Assembly: GCA_035610365.1 (NCBI GenBank)
Contig: CM069432.1
Location: 77,628,520-77,692,519 of the forward strand
Direction of reading: 5' to 3'
Source of the DNA: Aquatica leii
Taxonomy: Eukaryota; Arthropoda; Insecta; Coleoptera; Lampyridae
DNA: 64,000 nucleotides
Below the pieces are notes generated by a model that saw only the letters and a program-made list of their open reading frames with translations, searched no databases and had not been told where the DNA came from. A program made the position numbers and the translations under genes. This document shows positions 21,150 to 32,136 of the stretch, piece by piece (position 1 is the stretch's first letter; every line of letters starts with the position of its first letter).

Positions 21150-22240
21150 TTTTTTTAGGATTCTATACCTTTCATTAGAGGAGTATGAATTGTTGCCCAC
21201 GTTTTATTAGTTGTTTCTGGTAAGTGGTCTTCTTGCGCCTCAACAGGTAAACTTAATGGGACAGTACTCGTATGCTTAGTTGAAGATTTCATTTGTGACA
21301 GAGATGTTAATGTAGATCTGTTTAAAAGTAGTGGTGGTTGTTTTAGCATATAATAAACCAGGTTTCGGTGTTAAACTACTTTCTTTTTGGCCTTTAGGTA
21401 TATTTTCACATATCTTTATCTCTTGTATAGTTTTTTCTTATGTGTATATTCAACAATTTCTAGAACGGTAAACTTTTATGTGACAATTTTCCACAGACGC
21501 ATACTGCTTCATTATTACATCGCATTGTAGTATGACCAAAGGTTTGACATTTAAAACATCGAATCGGATCGGAAATATATAATCTGACAGGAAGGGAGTG
21601 AAATCCCGCTTTGACTTTCTGAGGAAGTGTTGGAGTATTAAAAGTAAGTATTAGACTGGCGGTGTCTTCTAATACTCTATTTCTGCTAGTCTTTGTCCGT
21701 TGGGCTTCGATCGCGCCTTGATTCGCCATCCCCTCGAATATTTCATCTACGGAGCAATTTAGCAGATCTCAACAAGTGACTACGCTTTTGCTTTGATTTA
21801 ACTTTTTATAAGCACTAACATTTACTTGAGTTGCGCTTAATTTTGTCACACATTCTACTCGACTGGATTGTGCCGCAAAAACAGTTTCCACTAGTAATCG
21901 TTCCTTAATTTTACGTATTAATGTAGGTTTTCTAATGTAACCAAATATCTGTTTATATATTAGAAAGGTACTCTCTTTAAAAAAATCTAGGTCCTCCTTT
22001 TTTACGATCCAGAACCGCGGCAGAACACACTTTTCTGGATTCGTGGTGGTTGATTTAAGTGCCCCACCGGCACCATCCTTTTTTCTTAATCGCACTTTGT
22101 CGTGTGGTTCCAGAAGAATGGAGAGCGGTACTACTTTTACCATTCTTGGGCAAAACATGCGGGCTCCGAGAAGTACCCTGCCCAGGTTCTAACCCGCTCG
22201 AAATATCATTTATGTTTATTAACATTAAATTGTGCGTTTT
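21150..22240 (-). pseudogene. LINE ORF1 (gag-like, relic)
   Basis: Two minus-strand fragments. 22158-21769 is unremarkable apart from its position. 21729-21460 has VPVR-type block SLPVRLYISDPIRCFKCQTFGHTTMRC, a CCHC knuckle, followed by CVCGKLSH, the start of a second one. This arrangement is typical of ORF1 nucleic-acid-binding proteins in Jockey/R1/I-like LINEs. A Gln/Pro-rich region follows at 21349-21155. Confidence 0.75.
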
Positions 22241-22493
22241 TTGACTACCACCAGCTCACTGGGGAAACAAAACAAAATACCAACTAATCCCGCGTTACTA
22301 CACAATCGTAACATTGCCGGAGAGAAGCCGTTTGTGACTCATAACGCTGAGCCACTACGGTGGGAACCCACGGCAAACATCTTGAGTTGCAAACTTTAAT
22401 TTAGGGTTTACTTTCCTAGATCTTTCTATAAAAGCAGGGTCACCTCTTACAGGATGTAGCCGAAGCTACGGGCGAACGGTCTTGGACACTAAG

Positions 22494-22505
22494 ACATTAT
22501 TATTA

Positions 22506-22558
<53 letters not shown>

Positions 22559-22570
22559 TATTATTATTAT
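22494..22570. repeat. (ATT)n microsatellite
   Basis: About 25 ATT units with two short interruptions. It abuts the presumed 5' end of the LINE. As AAT on the minus strand it may be the tail of an older element into which the LINE inserted. Confidence 0.9.
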
Positions 22571-23171
22571 CACATTGCTGACCTTATCACATATGCTAGC
22601 ATAAAAGACACGATTAAATGAAAAAACAAAAAAACAGTATTTTAGAAGGTACTGGATTAGAATTGAGGCAATGAACGTCAAATAAAAAATTGATTATTAA
22701 GGATTGCGACATTAAACGTAATTTAGATGAATATTATTTTACAGATGATCAATCTTCAAAAACATTAAGTTGATTACGGGATACTTTAAATTATGTATTG
22801 AATAGCGACTGCGACGACTTGATTCGCGCGGGGTAGGTTAAATAAGTCTTCGTTAGGAATAGATCATAAACATTCTATAATTTTACCGTCAAAATCTACA
22901 TTTACCAATTTACTAATTGCATTTGAGCATACACGCAGTATGCATATTGGTATACGCTGACGGATATACCTAACACAAATACAACAAACTGCTTCGTTTT
23001 TAAACTTAAAAACAGTTTTACGTTAAGAAAGAAAAAATATTAAATTGGTGGAAGAGTTAAACTTAAAAACATTTCACAAAAAATAGAAATAGTTCAAGGA
23101 TTTTCTACGAACAAAGTTTAAAATATATTTATTAGTTATAATTATTTTAACGAGGATGGGTAATCACAATA
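22571..23171. other. No gene seen
   Basis: AT-rich sequence between the microsatellite and the BEL target duplication. No ORF or repeat is recognised. Confidence 0.5.
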
Positions 23172-23176
23172 GTAAT

Positions 23177-23521
23177 TGTTTAAGAAATAGTTTATAAAAA
23201 AAAATCAATGAGTTACAATATTTGTTTGTAATTTAGGTCCTACTAATAAGGTATCGTTTAAAGATACTCCATTCCCCGATTTCGCTGAAGCGTTAAAGAC
23301 TACACGCAACTTTGTGAAGTGCATTTTTTTTAATTATTTATATTCGGTATAAAACGTTTTGAACATTTATTTAATTTATATTTTATTTAACATTGGGAAG
23401 TGCCAGTTGATGGTGGTGCGTCAGAGCTCTGACTACGAAGATAAAGTGCAATTACTGATGGTAAGTCCCTTTGTTAATATAATTCAAAGAAAGATATTAC
23501 AGTCCATTTATTGTCGTTACA
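23177..23521 (+). repeat. BEL 5' LTR (rearranged)
   Basis: Matches the 3' LTR at both ends (about 35 bp on the left and everything after GTGAAGTGC near 23316), but the middle, 23212-23315, is unrelated to the 3' LTR and instead equals the reverse complement of internal RT sequence. A donor-like ATG|GTAAGT is at about 23460. Confidence 0.9.
23212..23315 (-). repeat. Inverted copy of BEL RT segment inside the 5' LTR
   Basis: Reverse complement of 26434-26521, with one substitution (ACTCC for ATTCC) and 14 extra bases ATTTCGCTGAAGCG in the LTR copy. The extra bases correspond to sequence missing from the internal RT, where the reading frame breaks. The right junction lies at a GAAGTGC shared by the LTR and the RT sequence. 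Confidence 0.9.
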
Positions 23522-23526
23522 TTTTT

Positions 23527-23536
23527 TGGTCCTTCG
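23527..23536 (+). promoter_or_regulatory. BEL primer-binding site
   Basis: TGGTCCTTCG, five bases inside the 5' LTR, complements the CGAAGGACCA end of tRNA-Tyr. The match weakens after ten bases. Confidence 0.7.
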
Positions 23537-23729
23537 CGGATGCCGGATGTAATTAATTCGTTAAGAATTGCATTGTATTTTGAGAACTTGTAATTAGTTG
23601 TTTTGGGTAGTCGCTGTTCTTTGATAAGAGCATTGCGTGTTGGTTTTTTTGAATAGTGGTTGTTTGTATTGATCGTTGACGGTATAAACAGATTGTTTGA
23701 CATTTTGTTTTTTTTTTTAATTATATAAA

Positions 23730-24388
23730 ATGTCAAAATTAAATACATGTCTAATTGAAATGCAAAACATTAAAAAATCTTCTAAGAAATTATTGGATTT
23801 AATGTTTAAAGCGGAAACGTCGAATTCTTGCGAATCAGTTGAGAATTGTTTGATTAGACCTGAAGATTTCAAACAAACAAAAGACCGATTTGATAAGTTA
23901 GTAAATTGTTGTCAGCAAATTGTTATTAAGGATAGTTCTTCACTTTCGGAAGATCATTTGAGCTTGATAGACAATCTTGATGATATTTCGTATTCTATTC
24001 GTGCAAAAGAGCGAAACTTAAGTCGTTTGTTTGAAAAATTCGTAGGTTTAAAAAATGAGGATTCCAAATAGTTTACTTCTGCTTGTAATTCTTTAGCAAA
24101 ACTACGTAAAATAAAACTACTACCGGTTACCAATCGTTTATAGAAATTTTCTATAATTTAATCCACCGGAATTCGAATTTGTCGGATGTTGAAAAATTCT
24201 TCTATTTAACATCATGTTTAGAGAGTGAAGCAGCTGCATTCCTAAAAAGTTTAAAGATCACTTCAGTAAACTATCCTATAGCATTAGAGCTACTGGATAA
24301 CAGGTATTTAAACTTAAGGTTGAGCGCTAATAACTATTTGAAAAATATATACAGAATTATTCCTATTTCTGATCGAACATCGCAGTAG
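23730..24388 (+). pseudogene. gag: BEL gag N-terminal part
   Basis: Starts MSKLNTCLIEMQNIKKSSKK, 190 bp after the primer site. The first open part ends at 24071; after a frame break it resumes and includes VEKFFYLTSCLESEAAAFLKSLKIT and NYPIALELLDNRYLN, the DUF1759 gag block typical of BEL/Pao. A single stop at 24386-24388 separates it from the next part in the same region. Confidence 0.82.
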
Positions 24389-24397
24389 CTGAAAAAA

Positions 24398-25485
24398 GTG
24401 ATAGACCATTTTAAAGAAAATTGGTCGGCTTTTCAGGCTTTATTAACAATCACAGAAGATCAGTTAAATTTGTTACTAGTTAACTTGCTGCTACAAAAAA
24501 TTGATTTTAAAACTAAGGAACAATTTGAATTAAGTATAGTTGATTCTAAAAATACGATTCCATCAATTGATTATTTAGTTGAATTTGTTCAAAAGCAGTG
24601 TATTGCACTAGAAAATTTAAACAGTGGTATAAACAATAAGTTTAATAAGAAAGGGTTCATACTGAATTCTAAACCAAATTCATCTTCATTTGCACTTGTT
24701 ATGAATTCAGATTCACAATGTGTTAATTGTAAAGGTAACCACAATTTAATCGATTGCAAATCTTTTTTAAGCAAGTCGCCATATAATAAATTTTTATTCG
24801 CAAAAAAAAATAAACTATGTTTGAATTGTTTAAGTAATTCGCATGCAGTTAAAGCTTGCAAAGCAAACCATGTATGTAAAATATGTAATGAAAAACATCA
24901 TAGTTTATTGCATTACGCAAAAGAAGTTTCTAGTAATTTAACGGATATGGTTATGAATAAAAATCCATTACTTGATGATGCTTTTGCGGGTATAGTAGCA
25001 TCAGAAAGCACAGTTCTATTAGCAACTGCTGTTGTTCATATTATGGATGCGTCTGATTCTTGGGTCCCTATACGAATTTTAGTAGATTGTAGTTCTCAAG
25101 TTAACTTTATTTCAGAGAGTTGCGTACAACGTCTTAACTTACATCGTACGCATTCCTCAGTTTTTGTTCACGGTTTAAATCAAATAGCTTCCGTAAAGAA
25201 TCGTGGTGTTGTTGTTTTTGTTCGATAAAGTCTAGAGAACAAAAACGATCTTTTTTTATTGTGTTGGCTCAAATATTGTCATCGATTTGTAATGACATGC
25301 CTTCGGTGTCATTAAGACAATATGATTGGAGTCACATTCGTAACTTAAAATTAGCCGATCCTTTATTTTACCGCAACCAAACAATTGATATGTTGGTTGG
25401 AACAAACATATTCTCTCAAATATTGTTAGGTAATGTTATTACAGGAGAACCGTCTGCTATTAATACCATCTTTGGGTATATTGTA
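24398..25485 (+). pseudogene. BEL gag zinc-knuckle and protease region
   Basis: The 24398-25228 ORF continues gag, then has three Cys/His clusters (CVNCKGNHNLIDC, CLNCLSNSHAVKAC, CKICNEKHHSLLH), the BEL zinc-finger region. The protease follows with ILVDCSSQVNFISE, where the usual DSG/DPG-type triad reads DCS, so activity is doubtful. After a frame break near 25228, 25261-25485 continues with SLRQYDWSHIRNLKLADP, IDMLVGTNIFSQIL and NTIFGYIVL (DUF1758 end). The last residues of the ORF, up to 25554, come from the inserted element and are not BEL. Confidence 0.85.
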
Positions 25486-25489
25486 TTAA

Positions 25490-26010
25490 AAGTCTTCAAT
25501 ACCACGGCTGGAAATAGCGGAATTGGCGCTACGCTCGTGTCTGTTTACGTCTAAACTAAATTATGTATAGTACTAAAATTCAATTTTTTACCAAGAAGAA
25601 GCTTTATTGCACCTTTATATAACAACAAAAATACATTAAACTTTAAAGAAGTTATAATATAATACATGTAAATAACGCAATTTTAAGGTCATGTTTGGAT
25701 TTAAATCCAGCTTATATTAAAGCATAAATATAAAATCTGTTCCTATAAACAAGTGTTGTAAATCTTGGTTTGTGCAAAAATATTTTTTGTTTATGCTTTT
25801 CTATTCTAGATTAGTCAAAAACAGGCACGAGCGTACATGCTACAACAGCCAAAATCGCTGTAAAGTGTCGCCGTCTACGTTCCATCTATCAACTACCCCC
25901 TCCAACAGTTTATGCTGGGTGCGGACAGAGGGTATTTCATAGTTTCTGTATGAATATAGGACAACTCCCCGCGAATACAGCAGAAACTATTCGTCTGGTA
26001 TTGAAGACTC
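25490..26010. mobile_element. 521-bp TTAA-flanked non-autonomous element
   Basis: Ends are inverted: left AAGTCTTCAATACCA, right the reverse complement of GAGTCTTCAATACCA. A second imperfect inverted pair (TACGCTCGTGTCTGTTT near 25532; its mate near 25821-25837) lies inside. It is flanked by TTAA at 25486-25489 and 26011-26014. Taking it out with one TTAA brings the BEL frame back from FGYIVL into SKVNLHSTN. TTAA duplication suggests a piggyBac- or Kolobok-type transposase acting in trans; no protein is encoded. Confidence 0.87.
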
Positions 26011-26014
26011 TTAA

Positions 26015-27620
26015 GTAAAGTCAATTTACATTCAACCAACTCACCTTCGTGTTTTCTCGTTAAAACGTCGTTACAAGAAGAAGTACAAAAATTTTGGGAA
26101 TTGGAGCAAGTACCTTGTAATATTTTATCACCTGATGATAAGAGATGTGAACAACACTTTATTGATAGTCATTACAGAACGACTAATGGCAGATATGTCG
26201 TGTCTTTACCTTTTAAACATGATCATCTTCCAGTTTTTGGAAATAGTTACGGTAACGCTTTACGTTATTAGAAATACGTATGTTAAAAGATACTTCATTT
26301 GCTGCAGAGTATAAAAAAGCAATGCAGGACTATTTAAATTCGAGTCATATGTCTATAGCTGACCCATTAGTCAATAAGAATCGCGGGTATTATGTTCCTC
26401 ATCATGGAGTGCTCAAGCAAGATAGCACTTCAACAAAGTTGCGTGTAGTCTTTAACGGGGAATGGAATATCTTTAAACGATACCTTATTAGTAGGACCTA
26501 AATTACAAACAAATATTGTAACAATTTTATTGCGATTTCGTTTACACATATATGTCATTATTGCTGATGTCAAACAAATGTATCGTCAAATTATATTACA
26601 AGACAAACAAAGAGATTTTCAAAGATTGTTGTGGAAATTTGATGCAAATCAGTCTGTTCAAGAATACACCATGAATAGGGTAATGTTTGGAGTATATTCA
26701 TCTCCATTTTTGGCTTTACGTACTATTAGACAATTGTCTATAGATAAAAAAGCACATTTTCTAAAAGTTGCAGAAGTGTTACAGTCAGACGTTTATGTGG
26801 ATGACGTAATTACAGAGTGTAATTCAATAGAAGAAACTCGATGCTTAGCATTTGACCTAATATCGTTGCTTAAAAAGGGTGGTTTTGAATTAAAAAAGTT
26901 TGTTATTAATGAACCTTCTGTTCTAACTTCTCTTCCGGCGTCAACTCAACAATCAATATCCCTTGATAAAGAAGAACCTTCTATTATAAAAATATTAGGA
27001 TTACAATGGCAACCTCAGAACGACAATTTTTATTATAATATTAACTGTTATTCAACTGTGTGTACAAAAAGAACGTTACTTTCGGAGGTAGCCAGAATTT
27101 TTGATTCATTAGGTTTTTTATCGCCGTTAGTTGTTTTTGCTAAACATTTAATACAAAAATTATGGATGTTAAAATTGGATTGAGATGATACAGCTCCTCC
27201 AGATATTACAGAAGCATGGAAGTCTTATCAATTTGAATTACCTCTTTTAAAACAAATTGCAATACCGCGTGTTTTGCCTATAAACAAATCTACAATTTAT
27301 GAAATGCATGGGTTTTGTGATAGTAGCGAAATAGCATTTGCCGCATTAATATACTTTCGAACTATTCAGAGTACTGGAAAAATTAACACAACTTTAATTT
27401 GTAGTAAAACCAAATTAGCTCCATTAAAAAACTTGTCGATTCCACGATTAGAATTCTTTCTAAGATAATAGCGTGATCTGATTCTAAAGTAGTATTGTCT
27501 TGGATTAAAGCTCCTTCGTATAAATGGAAAACATTTGTAGCCAACAGAGTTTCAATAATTCACGAGCTGCTTCCAGGAGATCATTGGAAACATATGTAGT
27601 ATCAGCTGATAATCCCGCGG
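26015..27620 (+). pseudogene. BEL reverse transcriptase and RNase H (relic)
   Basis: Begins with the pre-RT block EEVQKFWELEQVPCN and GRYVVSLPFKHDHLP (26080-26220). The RT proper runs 26280-27183: NRGYYVPHHGVLKQDSTSTKLRVVF, then a 14-base deletion near 26456 that shifts the frame, then IADVKQMYRQIILQDKQRDFQRLLW, YTMNRVMFGVYSSPFLALRTIRQL and the catalytic VYVDDVITE. A stop follows at 27181. The RNase H block YEMHGFCDSSEIAFAALIYFR (27300-27360) is recognisable but breaks off at 27468. Confidence 0.87.
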
Positions 27621-27621
27621 A

Positions 27622-29231
27622 TTGTGCTTCGAGAGGGTTGTTGCCTTCAAAGTTTTAAATAATTTATTATGGGGAACAGGATCCATTTGGCTTAAATTAG
27701 ACGCTAAAAATTGGCCGTGTCAAATTGAACACTGGGATACGAATGAAAAGATAAAACAGAAAAAATGTTTATTAACCGGTTTTGATGACAATTTTGTAGA
27801 AATAATAGATAGATATTCTTCTTTGTTAAAATTACAAAGAATTATTTGCATTTGTATTAGGTTTAGTTTGTATTGTCGTCGAAATAGATCGTTAATTATT
27901 ACTATAAAAGAACTTTCTAATTCGTTATTAATATTAATTCGTGTAATTCGACAAATTGAATTTAGTAGTGAAATCGAACAAATTCGGATGGGCAAACTTT
28001 GTTCTAATTCAATTAGAAAATTGAATCCATTCTTAGATAGCGAAAAAATTCTTAGAGTTGGAGGACGTCTTAGAAATTCATCACTTAATTATAAAGCAAA
28101 ATATCCCGTATTATTGCCTAAAAAAGGAAATTTAACTAAATTAATCATTACACATTTTCATAATATTTATCTACATCCTGGTCGCTCTACTTTATTGGCT
28201 ATACTTCGTCGTAAATTTTGGATTTTATCTCCTCACCGTGTAATAAAATCTGTATTAGCTAATTGCTATAAATGCTTTCGATTTAAACCTAGTACGTTTT
28301 CTCCACCAATATTGGGCGATTTACCTTCTGAGAGAGTATCGGAAATAAAAGCTTTCAAGATTGTAGGTGTTGATTTTGGAGGTCCGTTTTCAATTACGAT
28401 GAATAGATTACGAGGTGCAAAAATCGTAAAAGCTTATTTGTGCTTATTTGTTTGTGTTTCAACTAAAGCTGTTCACTTAGAATTAGCATCACATTTATCG
28501 GCAGAAACGTTTCTAGCTGCTTTTCGCAGATTTATAGCAAGACGAGAAAAATGTGTTCACGTTTATAGCGATTGTGGTACTAATTTTGTTGGTTCTAATA
28601 AAATTTTAATGCAGTATCTACAAACCGCAGTAGAAAAAGAAAATTTAAAATGGAGTTTTCATCCTCCAGCTAGTCCGCATCTGAGAGGCTTATGGCAAGC
28701 TGGTATCAAAAGTGTTAAAACTCATTTAACAAAAATAATAAGTAATCAAATTTTTACTTTTGAAGAGTTGTTAACCGTTTGTACACAAATAGAGTCTTTA
28801 CTAAATTCACGTCCATTGTGTGCTATCAGTTCAGATCCTAACGATTTACAAGCTATAACACCTAATCATTTTTTAACGATAAAGCCACTACGTAGTTTTT
28901 ACGAAGATGATGTTTCCGATTTAAATATATCCCACTTATCTCGATGGCAACGAGTTCAAGCGTTGCATCAAAATTTTTGGAAACTGTGGAGCCGCGAATA
29001 TTTAAACACTCTACAACAACGTAATGGTTGGGGTAAAAAAACACGTTAATAGAAATTGGCATTTTAGTATTGATTAAAAATGAATTATGTTCACCTTTAA
29101 AATGGAAACTGGGTCGGATAATTGCCCTTCATCCGGGATCAGATAATATTGTTCGTGTTGTTTCTGTTCAGACTGCTTCAGGTATTTGCAAACGACCAAT
29201 TATTAAATTATGTCCACTACCTAATCAATAA
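27622..29231 (+). pseudogene. BEL integrase (catalytic Glu replaced)
   Basis: A 475-codon ORF (27622-29049) and a short frame-shifted tail ending LCPLPNQ at 29231. The H2C2 zinc finger is HFHNIYLHPGRSTLLAILRRKFWI ... CYKCFRFK. The core has the first Asp in GVDFGG and the second in VYSDCGTNFVG, but the block that should supply the catalytic Glu reads GLWQAGIKS, with Gln in its place. Spacing between the second Asp and this position fits BEL integrases. It would not be expected to catalyse strand transfer. Confidence 0.9.
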
Positions 29232-29268
29232 TTACAATGTAAAATTTGTTATTTTACAGTGGGCAGTA

Positions 29269-29610
29269 TGTTTAAGAAATAGTTTATAAAAAAAAATCAA
29301 TGAGTTTATAGTTTTGTTTGTTTTTGTTATTACTAATAATTTTGAAATTGTTATAAAAAAATATATAAAAAACCAATTTTATTACAAGTTGATACAATCA
29401 TTGTGAAGTGCAATTTTTTAATTATTTATATTCGGTATAAAACGTTTTGAACATTTATTTAATTTATATTTTATTTGACATTGGGAAGTGCCAGTTGATG
29501 GTGGTGCGTCAGAGCTCTGACTACGAAGATAAAGTGCAATTACTGATGGTAAGTCCCTTTGTTAATATAATTCAAAGAAAGATAATTACAGTCCATTTAT
29601 TGTCGTTACA
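29269..29610 (+). repeat. BEL 3' LTR
   Basis: 342 bp, TG...CA, probably carrying the original U3. It follows the purine-rich stretch GTGGGCAG. Everything from GTGAAGTGC to the end matches the 5' LTR with few differences. Confidence 0.92.
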
Positions 29611-29615
29611 GTAAT

Positions 29616-32136
29616 ATTAAAATAGCTAAAGAAGGCAATATTTCTAATATTAGTAAATTAACGGAACTTATGTTATAAATAATTCACATGATACAACAAA
29701 TCCAGTGATTTTATGTAAAGAAACCGATTACAAAAAACGAATAATTAAAGAAATGCTTTTTTTATAAAACACACTAGTAATACTACGAACAATAGAGAAG
29801 ATACGGACAAATTAAATAGTATTCATTCTAATTTAATTAAACTTAAACCACCGTGAGAAAATTAAATTGCTGGAAAAATTTAGCATTAATGTAATGTTCG
29901 TTCAATATCAATGTACGTTTTATACAATTATGTGTTAGTTTATTTAATGTTAGATTTATTTATTATTAATAAATTGTTGTAATTAATGGTCAGTTAATTT
30001 TGTACAAAATATTTGTTGTTTATAGTTGTAATCAATTTTTTAGGCATGATTATGATAACAATATTTATCGAAACGTCGCCTGTTCTAATTTAAACAAATT
30101 TCAATTAAATTGTTATGCTGAATTCCTGTTGTTTAATTTATGTAATTCATCGTTTATAATTATTTATAATTTATAATTTGTTACAAACTAAGTACAATCA
30201 TGTTCAAAACAATTACTTAGTGACCAAATAAACTAATATAATTAATATAACGATGACAATATAAACACGCAATTAAAAAAAGCATAAATTTTCTGTTTTA
30301 ATTAAACTACTCTTTTAGTAATCTAAATTACTCTTTCTACTTGTTTGAAATTAAATACAACCACCAATTTGTTGTAGTCAAATTTCAATTTAAATTTATT
30401 TAAATGTTATTGTTTATTTTAAACCATAAATTTTCTTACTAGTAAGAGAAAGCAATTATGAACTAAAAACTAATTTTTGCTCGAAATGTTCGCTAATTAT
30501 GCGCACGTAATAATGGAGTTTCCGAAAGTATTTATTACTTTCATTAATTTTTAAACTTTGTAAAAGGGTATTTAAGCCATCATTAATTTTGCAATGTAGA
30601 AGAAATGTTTGTCTTAAATTTTACATTATTTACACTGTTATATGTATAAATGTTAATGTTATATGTTTTACAAATCATTTTAAACAAATTTTACTTTCAG
30701 TACAAGTTTTTTTTAAGTAAATGCAATAATTTTGAATTGCTTATAAACTTTTCGGCTAATTAATGAGGTTTTAAAGTTGTAAATACTGTAGTAAAATGTT
30801 ATCAAAACGTATTTTTAATGTACAATTTGAAGAAAACAAAAATTGTATAAGTACGAAGTTTATTTTAGTTTTATTAATATCACTAAGTTTCAATTTATAT
30901 TATTTTGTGATTATGCATTATTATCTGAGTACTTTTATTTAAAAATGTTAGGTATTGTAACGTTTGTTATTAAAACTAATTTATTTATACTCGAAATATG
31001 TACACGTTTATAACTAACCGAATTAATTAAATCTAAGTATATTTAAAAAACACTTACACTAATTTATATCGCACTATCACTATACAAAGATAAAGTCTGC
31101 GAATAACTTTAGTTTAACACTTGTTGTTTACTTTAAAGTCACGTACAAGGTTATAGTCCGTATGTTTATATCAAATACACGCGTTAATTACTTATTTATT
31201 TAAACTTGAATAATCTTTTTAACACTGCCGTTTTCACATTACTGAAATAATTGCTCTATGATTTGTTTGCACTGCGTTTATACATTTTGGCGAAACGTTC
31301 GCGAATGTTCTATATCATTCTGGAAATGTACAAAAACTTCGCAAAAGTTCTCGGACTTGAAAATAGTTCCTCGTACGTTTTACTACATAAACAATTTGTT
31401 AATAGTAATGTTATCAATTTAAATCAATAAATGATTTGGAAGAAAACTTACTAAAAATGATGCAAGTAATTGTTTATAAACTTATTTAATTAACTATGCT
31501 TCTAATGTGAGCGTTTGTTCTGTCATAAAGTTTAAATTACAGTTATAAAATATAAAAAAAAACAAAAATTAAAAATGCTTTTGATTAACAAAAAATGTAT
31601 TTTGGTAAATAATTGTTTATTTAATGTCTTTTTATAACCAATTCTGAAGTTGTGTTATAGTTTTTATTTGTTTTTATAGTTCTCGATTTTCTATTCTTAA
31701 AATGGAATAAAAAAATTATTTGATGCTAATAAGTTACACGTTTTGAGTACATTGTTTTTGAGCTTCCACGGCCGGAGTCTATGCTAAGATTAAAAAAGCC
31801 TTCCGAATTTAAACACTGTTGATGTTGTAACCAAAGTTGCCAGCTTGAAAGAAATCGAAAACTTAAAGTAAACGATAATCTAACAAAGAATCACTACAGA
31901 GTTAGGAAATCAATTTGTTAAGTCAGGTTCTAAACTTTAAGCTATTTACTATGTGTAGAATAAGTGGTTAAAATTTCACAAAGATCGGTTTTGCGGTTTC
32001 GTAGAAATCACCGCAGCTGACCGAAAAAATGCTGTTTTGAGAAAAACGCGTTTAACATTTTTTAAGGAAAAAGTTACCTAAAATTAAAGTTGCTATTTTA
32101 CACGAAATTTCAACTTTTTTTTCATTTAGTAAATAT
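29616..32136. other. Intron-like AT-rich DNA, no gene seen
   Basis: No TE protein, repeat array or spliced ORF recognised. 31750-32080 is somewhat less AT-rich but shows no open frame. Confidence 0.5.

Larger units (their letters stand above)
12488..22490 (-). mobile_element. APE-type LINE (Jockey/I/R1-like), split by nested insertions
   Basis: A minus-strand non-LTR retrotransposon relic with all expected parts in order: ORF1 with gag zinc knuckles (about 22240-21150), endonuclease (20860-19600), reverse transcriptase (19290-18068), then after a 4.68-kb insertion RNase H and a C-terminal domain (13382-12610), and a short (TAA)n-type tail at 12488-12508. Without the insertion it would be about 5.3 kb. 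Many stops and frameshifts mark it as dead. The endonuclease and the RNase H domain fit the Jockey/I/R1 assemblage; the exact clade is not resolved. The 5' limit near 22490 is uncertain. Confidence 0.85.
23172..29615 (+). mobile_element. BEL/Pao LTR retrotransposon (broken)
   Basis: A plus-strand element flanked by GTAAT (23172-23176 and 29611-29615), with LTRs of 345 and 342 bp starting TGTTTAAGAAATAG and ending CGTTACA. Order: LTR, tRNA-Tyr-like primer site, gag, zinc knuckles, protease/DUF1758, RT, RNase H, integrase, LTR, with integrase last, as in BEL/Pao. Stops and frame changes occur throughout. The protease region is split by a TTAA-flanked insertion. The U3 of the 5' LTR is not the same as that of the 3' LTR: it contains an inverted copy of the RT region. 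Confidence 0.93.
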
